Part shown: one piece after another, positions 6,122 to 11,462 of the stretch
Position numbering within the stretch: position 1 is the stretch's first letter
Layout of the letters: every line of letters starts with the position of its first letter
Assembly (NCBI GenBank): GCA_965216135.1
Contig: CBDCFL010000008.1
Location: forward strand, 1-11,462
Reading direction: 5' to 3'
DNA from: CBDCFL01 sp965216135
GTDB taxonomy: Bacteria > Pseudomonadota > Alphaproteobacteria > Rhodobacterales > Rhodobacteraceae
Length of the DNA: 11,462 nt
Position numbers and translations under genes: made by a program
The notes under the pieces: model-generated
What the model was told of the DNA's origin: nothing
The model's database searches: none
What the model saw: the letters and a program-made list of their open reading frames with translations, nothing else

Positions 6122-6655
6122 CCGGATTTTCAGCCCATATGTAAGGCATTCCCGGACCTTCCGGATACGTAAGGCCGCGGCGGTCTGCCAGGCACGTCGC
6201 TTTCGGGGTCGCGCCAGCCGGACAGCTCAGATGACCGTCGCGCTTCGAAGTCGCCCGCGCCGCACCGCCCTTGTTCGCAGGATCAGCGACGGCGGTCGAT
6301 TACGCCGGCCCCCGAAGGTGGTGCTCCCTGTGCAGGTGACCCTGGGCACGGTTCCGCATGGTTCCCGAGGACTGCCCCGCCCCGGTGCCCGGGCTGCCTG
6401 GTGCCTGTGCTGTCTGACCAGAGGACGGTGGTGGCATTTCTGTGCGCTGTGCCGCTGTTCTCCTTTGTTGTGGCAGGGGTTTCTTATTGATGGGGTGTTG
6501 CGGCCCGCGGGCGCGGTGTGCGGTCGCCTGCGGCTTCCCAAACAAAAAAACGGTTTCCACGTTCCGCGGACCCTCCGCTTTTTGGTTTGCACCGCGCCCT
6601 TGACCGGGCCGCGCGCTGTTCCCCCATCGAAACCAGCCACAAAGGAGAAAACCAG
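6122..6655. other. Gene-free part of module A, with an AT-rich hairpin
   Basis: No convincing gene was found in these 534 bases. Long open frames here are a product of high GC and do not match the small differences between the two module copies. Visible structure: CCGGACCTTCCGG (CCGGA/TCCGG arms) lies between two GTAAGGC copies near 6140-6173. A dyad of 15 bp arms with two mismatches runs from CAAACAAAAAAACGG at 6539-6553 to CCGCTTTTTGGTTTG at 6575-6589, an AT-rich island in GC-rich sequence. Lying upstream of a mobilisation gene, it could hold an oriT or a promoter, but no known nick site was recognised. Confidence 0.4.
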
Positions 6656-6865
6656 ATGGCACATTACACAATCACCGCACCGGTTACCGGCACCGACGAC
6701 AAAACCCGCTACCCGCGGGTCGGGGTCCTGTTCGAGAACCACAACCGGGAAACCGGCGAGGTCTACTACACGATCAAGCTCGACTTCCCCGTAGGCGTAA
6801 CCGAAATGATCGCCTTCCCGCCGCGCCCGCGCGACGAGAGCGACGCCTCTGGCGCCGAAGACTAA
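6656..6865 (+). CDS. Small conserved hypothetical protein, 69 aa (copy 1)
   Basis: ATG 6656 is preceded by AAAGGAG at 6640-6646. The product starts MAHYTITAPVTGTDDKTRYP, continues VGVLFENHNRETGEVYYTIK, and ends with an acidic tail (DESDASGAED). It is rich in beta-forming and charged residues, with no signal peptide or membrane segment. I do not recognise the family. It is kept as a gene because the ribosome site is strong and the second copy at 9010 differs mostly at silent positions with only one amino-acid change (Met to Leu in VTEMIAF). Position next to a relaxase and ardC suggests an accessory mobilisation or plasmid function, which is an inference. Confidence 0.75.
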   Translation: MAHYTITAPVTGTDDKTRYPRVGVLFENHNRETGEVYYTIKLDFPVGVTEMIAFPPRPRDESDASGAED

Positions 6866-6872
6866 GCCACGA

Positions 6873-6902
6873 GGCCGGGGCGGCGCGCGCGCCGCCCCGG
6901 CC
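6873..6902. terminator. 30-bp perfect palindrome after the 69-aa gene (copy 1)
   Basis: Each 15-base arm is GGCCGGGGCGGCGCG or its exact complement, with no loop. It begins 7 bases after the stop codon. No T-run follows, so it may be a bidirectional stop, a protein site or a structure in single-stranded transfer DNA. A second dyad, GCGCACC-T-GGTGCGC, follows at 6908-6922. Confidence 0.5.
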
Positions 6903-7010
6903 AGAAGCGCGCACCTGGTGCGCGCTGGCGTATTCAGCCAATAAAGCCCGCATGACCCAGATGATCATGTACTTTGACGACACCACACCCGGAGTCTGCT
7001 ATGCGCCAGG

Positions 7011-8088
7011 ATGGCCATTTTTCGTCTGAATGCCACCATTATCTCCGCCTCCAGAGGCACCAGCGCGGTGCGCGCCACGGCCTATCGGCATGCAGCGCGC
7101 ATGGTGTCGCACGCCTTCACGGAAACCACGTCGTTTACGCACAAGGCGCAGGCCATGGTGCATGGCCAAGTTGCCCTGCCGGAGGACGCCCCGGACTGGG
7201 CGGACAACGCCTTCGGGCGTGCCGCATTTGCAGAAGCGCTGCGCCTGGTGCGCACCGGCGTGCAGGTGCAGGGTTCGCATATGTCCGAAGCGGCGATCCA
7301 CCGGGCCGCCATGGCGCGGGTATCCGAGCAGCTCTGGAACGCGGTCGAGCATGGCGAAATCCGGCTGAACAAGTTTCCGACCCGGGCGCAGTATGCGCGC
7401 AGCCTGACCGTGGCGCTGCCCCGTGAGCTGGACCGGCGGCGCAGATTGCGCTGATGCAGGGCTATGTGCGGGCCTCGCTCAGTGATCGCGGGATGGTCGC
7501 GGACTGGGTTATTCGCGACAAATCGGACGGCAATCCACATGCGCATATCATGCTGACCACGCGTGAGCTGGGAAGTGCGGACTGGGGCCGCAAACGGCGC
7601 GACTGGAACGCCAGAGACGTTCTTTCAGGCCTGCGCTCGGACTGGGCACAGCACGCCAACCTGGCGCTCGAGCGGGCCGGGTTTGACGAGCGCATCGACC
7701 ACCGTTCAAACCATGCGCGGGGGATTATCCGGCCCCGGACAGCCATAATCCGCATGTGGCCAATCATGCGCGACGCCAGGGCGAAACCGCGCGCGAAGCG
7801 GACCGGTGCTCGGAGGTGGCACAGGCCAACGCGCTGTATCTGCAGCAGCACCCGGCGCATATTCTGGTGGTGGTGCAGGCGCAGCGGGCGGTGTTTACCA
7901 GGGGCGATATCGAAGCCGGGTTCCGGGACCGGTTGGTGCTGACGACGACAGAGCTTGCGGGCTTGGTGGCGGAGGCAATGGGCTCGGGCGCACCCGCGCG
8001 TCTGGTGCAGAACAGCCCCGATGGCCAGGCGCAATACGTCACCACGGCCCGGGCCTGTGAAATGCAGCGCCTGGAAACCCGCACATAA
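7011..8088 (+). pseudogene. MobA/MobL-family (MOBQ-like) relaxase, frameshifted and truncated
   Basis: ATG 7011 starts MAIFRLNATIISASRGTSAV with AYRHAARM (putative catalytic Tyr). The conserved VALPREL follows, and the three-histidine metal motif reads NPHAHIMLTTREL; ERAGFDERIDHRS closes the relaxase domain. Relaxases nick oriT and lead the strand during mobilisation. The reading frame is broken twice, each time consistent with one lost base: at about 7433 in GACCGG (then AAQIALMQGYV continues in the next frame) and at about 7720 in the GGGGG run (then PDSHNPHVANHARR continues). The third part resembles the region leading into the TraA-type helicase and ends at TAA 8086-8088. The same frame stays open after that stop to 8205, so it too may be a mutation. 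The helicase is missing. Both shifts lie in C/G runs, so sequencing error cannot be excluded. Confidence 0.8.
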
Positions 8089-8205
8089 GGGGCGGTGGCA
8101 GCCGCCACAATGAGTGCTGTTGACCCACTGGTCGAGATTATCAAAGAGCACGTCCCTGAAGACATATGGCAGGAGTCTCCACTGATCGCCAGCCATCGCC
8201 GAGGC

Positions 8206-8447
8206 GGCCATAAGGCGGAGTGCCGATCTCTATGCCATTGAGAAAGAAGCCGGTGGATCGCCGCCGGACCGGCGCAAGAATGCGCCGCCGCGTATCCGGC
8301 CGGGCTATCCGGGTTATAGCAGTCCAGGCGACTGGATAGGGGCTCAACGGGCCTGTGGCCCGCTCACCCCCATCCAGACTGTTTCTATTGGTTTTGTCCG
8401 CCCAACATCCCTGTCCGGGGCTGTCAACCATAGTCCATCCCCAAAAG
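8206..8447 (+). repeat. Module B, copy 1 (242 bp, partner 10567-10808)
   Basis: It matches 10567-10808 at offset 2361 without gaps and with few substitutions. It has three parts: a left segment with the inner hairpin CGGCGCA/TGCGCCG, the structured 107-bp core at 8318-8424 shared with copy 2 (9369-9475), and a tail GTCAACCATAGTCCATCC. The relaxase remnant ends at its left edge and the CRISPR-like repeat of module A copy 2 starts at its right edge. No gene is supported in it. Confidence 0.85.
8332..8381 (+). other. Conserved multi-stem hairpin in module B core (copy 1)
   Basis: The stem reads CTGGAT (8332-8337), GGGG (8339-8342), CGGGCC (8348-8353), loop TGT, GGCCCG (8357-8362), CCCC (8367-8370), ATCCAG (8372-8377). 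CAGT at 8320-8323 can pair with ACTG at 8378-8381 outside it. In copies 1 and 3, CTATCC upstream (8305-8310) could instead pair with GGATAG (8334-8339), giving a possible switch. The same core recurs at 9369-9475 and 10679-10785, always in the plus orientation and upstream of a gene. Confidence 0.6.
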
Positions 8448-8475
8448 GTTCCCCCGCGCACGCGGGGATAGACCC
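8447..8475 (+). CRISPR. Lone type I-E-like CRISPR repeat (copy 2)
   Basis: It differs from copy 1 by one base (GGTTCCCCC instead of GGCTCCCCC), which is closer to the usual GTTCCCC of type I-E repeats. It is followed by the same module A sequence. The minus strand reads RGSIPACAGEP, another known translation artefact of these repeats. Sequence to its left is the tail of module B, unlike the ParE remnant left of copy 1, so the similarity begins right at the repeat. Confidence 0.65.
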
Positions 8476-9009
8476 TCGGATTTTCAGCCCATATGTAAGG
8501 CATTCCCGGACCTTCCGGATACGTAAGGCCGCGGCGGTCTGCCAGGCACGTCGCTTTCGGGGTCGCGCCAGCCGGACAGCCCAGATGACCGTCGCGCTTC
8601 GAAGTCGCCCGCGCCGCACCGCCCTTGTTCGCAGGATCAGCGGCGGCGGTCGATTACGCCGGCCCCCGAAGGTGGTGCTCCCTGTGCAGGTGACCCTGGG
8701 CGCGGTTCCGCATGGTTCCCGGGGACTGCCCCGCCCCGGTGCCCGGGCTGCCTGGTGCCTGTGCTGTCTGACCAGAGGCCGGTGGTGGCATTTCTGTGCG
8801 CTGTGCCGCTGTTCTCCTTTGTTGTGGCAGGGGTTTCTCAAAGATGGGGTGTTGCGGCCCGCGGGCGCGGTGTGCGGTCGCCTGCGGCTTCCCAAACAAA
8901 AAAACGGTTTCCACGTTCCGCGGACCCTCCGCTTTTTGGTTTGCACCGCGCCCTTGACCGGGCCGCGCGCTGTTCCCCCATCGAAACCTGCCACAAAGGA
9001 GAAAACCAG

Positions 9010-9219
9010 ATGGCACATTACACAATCACCGCACCGGTCACCGGCACCGACGACAAAACCCGCTACCCCCGGGTCGGGGTCCTGTTCGAGAACCACAACC
9101 GGGAAACCGGCGAGGTCTACTACACGATCAAGCTCGATTTCCCCGTAGGCGTAACCGAACTGATCGCCTTCCCGCCGCGCCCGCGCGACGAGAGCGATGC
9201 CTCTGGCGCCGAAGACTAA
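9010..9219 (+). CDS. Small conserved hypothetical protein, 69 aa (copy 2)
   Basis: It is the same gene as at 6656, with the same AAAGGAG ribosome site. Changes against copy 1 are mostly silent third-position substitutions (for example CTCGAC to CTCGAT and GCGACG to GCGATG). The single residue change, Met to Leu in the VTELIAF segment, is conservative. This pattern suggests both copies have been kept under selection as protein-coding. Function is unknown. Confidence 0.75.
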   Translation: MAHYTITAPVTGTDDKTRYPRVGVLFENHNRETGEVYYTIKLDFPVGVTELIAFPPRPRDESDASGAED

Positions 9220-9226
9220 GCCACGA

Positions 9227-9256
9227 GGCCGGGGCGGCGCGCGCGCCGCCCCGGCC
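9227..9256. terminator. 30-bp perfect palindrome after the 69-aa gene (copy 2)
   Basis: It is identical to the palindrome at 6873-6902, again 7 bases after the stop codon, and is followed by the same GCGCACC-T-GGTGCGC dyad. No T-run is present. Confidence 0.5.
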
Positions 9257-9297
9257 AGAAGCGCGCACCTGGTGCGCGCTGGTGTATCCACCCAATA

Positions 9298-9475
9298 AAG
9301 CCCGTGGATCGCCGCCGGACCGGCGCAAGGATGCGCCGCCGCGTGTCCGGCGGCGATCCACGGATTACAGCAGTCCAGGCGACTGGATAGGGGCTCAACG
9401 GGCCTGTGGCCCGCTCACCCCCATCCAGACTGTTTCTATTGGTTTTGTCCGCCCAACATCCCTGTCCGGGGCTGT
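9298..9475 (+). repeat. Module B, copy 2, with a perfect 19-bp stem
   Basis: It is shorter than copies 1 and 3: it starts at AAGCCCGTGG and ends at GGGGCTGT. The 107-bp core (9369-9475) is identical to the others. In the left segment CCGTGGATCGCCGCCGGAC (9302-9320) is exactly complementary to 9345-9363, and inside lies CGGCGCA-AGGA-TGCGCCG. In copies 1 and 3 the right arm is different and pairs poorly. The repeat leads straight into the ardC leader. Confidence 0.85.
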
Positions 9476-9614
9476 GGGTCGGGCTTTGCCCTCTCCCACT
9501 CTGTTCCGCCGAATACATGCGTATTCGGTCAGACCAGATTGGCCGAGGCGCAGCCCATCAGCGGAAGGAAGGCACCAGGCCTCACCCGCATCACTTTGAG
9601 AGAGGAGGCCACAA
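9476..9614 (+). promoter_or_regulatory. ardC leader with hairpin and 8-bp dyad (copy 1)
   Basis: A hairpin, GTGGG-TC-GGGC-TTT-GCCC-TCT-CCCAC, lies at 9474-9499. A perfect dyad, CCGAATAC-ATGC-GTATTCGG, follows at 9509-9528, a plausible repressor site. GAGGAGG at 9602-9608 is the ribosome site for ardC. The whole leader recurs before the second ardC (10928-11068, dyad at 10963-10982). No clear -35/-10 pair is visible. Confidence 0.45.
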
Positions 9615-10493
9615 ATGGCACCCAAGTTTGATGTTTATACCCATGTCACCGACACCATTATTGCCGAGATCGAGGCTGGCACGCCGCCCTGGCGCAAGCC
9701 CTGGACCGGCAGCACATCCGGCATTGCTTTGCCCAAACGTTACAATGGCGCGGCATATCGGGGGATCAATATTTTGATGCTGTGGGTTATGGCTGCAAAA
9801 AACGGTTATGTGTCCAGCCGCTGGATGACCTACAGGCAGGCCAAGGAGCTTGGCGGCCAGGTCAGAGGCGGCGAGACATCCGCGACCGTTGTTAAATACG
9901 GCACATTCAGGCGCGAGAACGAGCAGGGCGTTGATGAAGAACTGCCCTATGCGCGCGCCTATCGCGTGTTCAATGCCGATCAGATCGAGGGCTTGGCGGC
10001 CGATTATTATGTTCGGCCCGATGCCCCGCGTGACCTTGGCACCGAAGCCGACCCGGAGCTGGCCGCGTTCTTTGCCCGAACCGGAGCAGAGATCATCACC
10101 AGCGAAGACCCGCGCGCCTATTACAGCCCGGCAAAGGACCACATCCATATGCCGCCGATTGCCACTTTCCACAATGCGGCCGGCTATTATGGCACGCTGG
10201 CGCATGAAACCATCCACTGGACCGGCAGCGAAAAGCGGCTGGAGCGGATCAAGAAATTCGCGAACCGCGAGGCCTACGCATTCGAGGAACTGGTCGCTGA
10301 GATCGGCGCGTGTTTCCTTGGCGCACAGATCGGGGTTGCACCGGAATTTGGTCAAAGTGCGGCTTATGTCGAGGGCTGGCTGAAAGCACTCAAAGAAGAC
10401 AAGCGGGCGATTTTCCGGGCCGCGTCTGAGGCGCAAAAGGCAGCCGATTTTGTTTTGCCGGCGGCGGTGGAAGCCGAGGCGGCCGCAGCATAG
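9615..10493 (+). CDS. ardC: ArdC-family antirestriction protein
   Basis: The product has 292 residues, normal for the family. The N-terminal domain (about 4-125: VTDTIIAEIEAGTPPWRKPW, YRGINILML, SSRWMTYRQAKELGG, VVKYGTF) is the ssDNA-binding domain seen in ArdC and TraC1-like proteins. The C-terminal domain is zincin-like, with the metal motif HETIH at 197-201 in LAHETIHWTG and EELVAEIGACFL (Glu229) as the likely third ligand. ArdC enters or is expressed early in the recipient during conjugation and protects incoming DNA from restriction enzymes. An Ala-rich tail ends the protein. It sits downstream of a module B repeat and is followed by a GC-rich hairpin. A second, truncated copy starts at 11069. 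Confidence 0.9.
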   Translation: MAPKFDVYTHVTDTIIAEIEAGTPPWRKPWTGSTSGIALPKRYNGAAYRGINILMLWVMAAKNGYVSSRWMTYRQAKELGGQVRGGETSATVVKYGTFRRENEQGVDEELPYARAYRVFNADQIEGLAADYYVRPDAPRDLGTEADPELAAFFARTGAEIITSEDPRAYYSPAKDHIHMPPIATFHNAAGYYGTLAHETIHWTGSEKRLERIKKFANREAYAFEELVAEIGACFLGAQIGVAPEFGQSAAYVEGWLKALKEDKRAIFRAASEAQKAADFVLPAAVEAEAAAA

Positions 10494-10506
10494 ATTGACC
10501 TTGTCG

Positions 10507-10528
10507 GGCCGGGCGCACGCGCCCGGCC
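10507..10528 (+). terminator. GC-rich hairpin after ardC
   Basis: GGCCGGGCG (10507-10515) pairs with CGCCCGGCC (10520-10528) across the loop CACG, 14 bases after the ardC stop. No T-run follows, so termination is likely but not certain. Confidence 0.5.
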
Positions 10529-10566
10529 ACGCTGGATCAATCCGTCACATCCAATAATCGCGACGT

Positions 10567-10808
10567 GGCCATAAGGCGGAGTGCCGATCTCTATGCCATT
10601 AAGAAAGAAGCCCGTGGATCGCCGCCGGACCGGCGCAAGGATGCGCCGCCGCGTATCCGGCCGGGCTATCCGGGTTATAGCAGTCCAGGCGACTGGATAG
10701 GGGCTCAACGGGCCTGTGGCCCGCTCACCCCCATCCAGACTGTTTCTATTGGTTTTGTCCGCCCAACATCCCTGTCCGGGGCTGTCAACCATAGTCCATC
10801 CCCAAAAG
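10567..10808 (+). repeat. Module B, copy 3 (partner 8206-8447)
   Basis: It contains the left segment, the structured core at 10679-10785 and the GTCAACC tail. It stands between ardC copy 1 and the nested inverted repeats that precede ardC copy 2. No gene is supported in 10494-11068; the stretch is made of the terminator, this repeat, the dyads and the second ardC leader. Confidence 0.85.
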
Positions 10809-10925
10809 CCGCCGCCAATTTCCCCTGTCCCGCAAGCGGGCCATTCCTCGCGAGCCAAATTGGCGGCGGTTTTTGCGGCAGACATTTTCTTCGCAAATGT
10901 GGCCGGTTGACAGCCCCGTTCAGGG
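10770..10925. repeat. Nested inverted repeats between module B copy 3 and the ardC leader
   Basis: The outer arms are 10770-10790 (CCCTGTCCGGGGCTGTCAAC plus C) and 10905-10925, complementary at 19 of 21 positions. Inside, CCGCCGCCAATTT (10809-10821) faces AAATTGGCGGCGG (10857-10869), a perfect match followed by five T. Inside that is CCCGC-AA-GCGGG (10829-10840). The copy 2 junction at 9475 lacks everything from 10786 to about 10927. It could be a small non-autonomous insertion or a folded regulatory element. Confidence 0.6.
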
Positions 10926-11068
10926 CCGTGGGTCGGGCTTTGCCCTCTCCCACTCTGTTCCGCCGAATACATGCGTATTCGGTCAGATCAGATTGGCCGA
11001 GGCGCAGCCCATCAGCGGAAGGAAGGCACCAGGCCTCACCCGCATCACTTTGAGAGAGGAGGCCACAA

Positions 11069-11462
11069 ATGGCACCCAAGTTTGATGTTTATGCGCATGT
11101 CACCGACACCATTATTGCCGAGATCGAGGCTGGCACGCCGCCCTGGCGCAAGCCCTGGACCGGCAGCACATCCGGTATTGCTTTGCCCAAACGTTACAAT
11201 GGCGCGGCATATCGGGGGATCAATATTTTGATGCTGTGGGTTATGGCTGCAAAAAACGGTTATGTGTCCAGCCGCTGGATGACCTACAGGCAGGCCAAGG
11301 AGCTTGGCGGCCAGGTCAGAGGCGGCGAGACATCCGCGACCGTGGTTAAATACGGCACCTTCAGGCGCGAGAACGAGCTGGGCGTTGATGAAGAACTGCC
11401 CTATGCGCGCGCCTATCGCGTGTTCAATGCCGATCAGATCGAGGGCTTGGCAGAAGACTATT
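11069..11462 (+). CDS. ardC: ArdC-family antirestriction protein, second copy, cut by the window end
   Basis: ATG 11069 has the same GAGGAGG ribosome site as copy 1. The first 131 residues are visible and cover the ssDNA-binding domain; the HExxH half lies beyond the window. Against copy 1 it changes Thr9 to Ala and Gln104 to Leu. After GLA near residue 128 the two copies start to differ more (AEDY instead of AADYY), so the 3' parts may not be equally similar. The frame is open to the end of the window. Confidence 0.85.
   Translation, partial: MAPKFDVYAHVTDTIIAEIEAGTPPWRKPWTGSTSGIALPKRYNGAAYRGINILMLWVMAAKNGYVSSRWMTYRQAKELGGQVRGGETSATVVKYGTFRRENELGVDEELPYARAYRVFNADQIEGLAEDY

Larger units (their letters stand above)
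6093..6950 (+). repeat. Module A, copy 1 (858-bp duplication, partner 8447-9304)
   Basis: This segment equals 8447-9304 at a constant offset of 2354 with no insertions or deletions and roughly 15-20 substitutions. It contains the lone CRISPR repeat, about 530 bp without a recognised gene, the 69-codon gene at 6656 and the palindrome at 6873. Similarity ends at ATAAAGCCCG on the right; after that copy 1 leads to the relaxase and copy 2 to a module B repeat. Confidence 0.92.
8447..9304 (+). repeat. Module A, copy 2 (partner 6093-6950)
   Basis: It is the second copy of the 858-bp module, with lone CRISPR repeat, a gene-free 534-bp stretch (8476-9009, AT-rich dyad at 8893-8943), the 69-codon gene and its palindrome. 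Its right end shares AAGCCCG with the module B left segment that follows, a likely join point. Unlike copy 1 it has no relaxase after it. Confidence 0.92.

Noticed and set aside
6122..6300. A functional CRISPR array
   Set aside because: Only one repeat is present in each module copy, and no second repeat occurs at spacer distance. No cas gene is in the window.
5904..6794. Plus-strand open frame of 296 codons over the ParE remnant and module A
   Set aside because: It overlaps the 69-codon gene in the wrong frame, crosses a module edge and reads through the CRISPR-like repeat as GSPAHAGIDP.
6952..7029. 25-codon open frame just before the relaxase, overlapping its start
   Set aside because: It has no clear ribosome site and no recognisable sequence, and it is too short to support.
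8110..8233. 41-codon frame starting MSAVDPLVEIIKEH
   Set aside because: It is in the same frame as the relaxase tail after the TAA and crosses into module B, so it is better read as relaxase remnant than as a separate gene.
8332..8377. Integron attC site
   Set aside because: The stem lacks the RYYYAAC/GTTRRRY core sites and no integrase is present.
8344..9291. Long minus-strand open frame of about 315 codons across module A copy 2
   Set aside because: It runs through a CRISPR-like repeat (giving RGSIPACAGEP), a gene-free region and the complement of the 69-codon gene. High GC keeps several frames open and there is no recognisable domain.
10565..11053. Plus-strand frame of 162 codons through module B copy 3 and the ardC leader
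   Set aside because: It crosses several inverted repeats and a module edge. Copy 1 does not keep the same frame.

Overview
This window looks like accessory DNA (plasmid or genomic island) from a GC-rich alphaproteobacterium, most likely Rhodobacteraceae. The reasons are the overall base composition, the IS427-type and IS630-type insertion sequences, a MobA/MobL-like relaxase and ArdC-type antirestriction genes. No rRNA, tRNA or core metabolic gene is visible. The taxonomy is an inference from style, not from a marker gene.

Left part, 1-4725, all host genes on the minus strand. Reading leftward there is a serine resolvase (4558-3983), an Xre-ImmA/IrrE metallopeptidase protein (3983-2850), a DUF4411-type PIN nuclease (2853-2383) and a HEPN protein with a Swt1-like C-terminal domain (2355-1270). 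The first three joins overlap by 1-4 bases and the last gap is 27 bp, so this reads as one operon. It looks like a toxin-antitoxin or abortive-infection module with two different candidate ribonucleases under one regulator/protease. Beyond it lies an IS427-group IS5 element (408-1239), then the 5' end of an HTH-fused C5 cytosine methyltransferase. That gene is cut after motif I and joined to a 5'-truncated istB (IS21 family) fragment at the window edge.

Middle, about 4726-6093. A complete IS630-family element carries a transposase read through a -1 frameshift at a run of seven A. It shares a 36-bp leader (30/36 identical) with the unrelated IS5-family element. To its right is the last third of a ParE/RelE toxin gene.

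Right part, 6093-11462, is a mosaic of duplications. Module A (858 bp, 6093-6950 and 8447-9304) starts exactly with a lone type I-E-like CRISPR repeat, contains about 530 bp without a clear gene, and ends with a 69-codon gene of unknown function and a 30-bp perfect palindrome. Module B (core 107 bp, three copies at 8318, 9369 and 10679) is a strongly structured stem-loop repeat that precedes each cassette. Module C (9474 and 10928 onward) is an ardC antirestriction gene with its leader; the second copy runs off the window. A decayed relaxase pseudogene (7011-8088) sits between the copies.

Taken together, the window holds remnants of conjugation/mobilisation (relaxase, ArdC), DNA modification, a CRISPR scar and a compact dual-nuclease defence or addiction operon, reworked by insertion sequences and by short-repeat recombination. 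The operon at 1270-4558 and the structured cassette-flanking repeat are the parts most worth following up.
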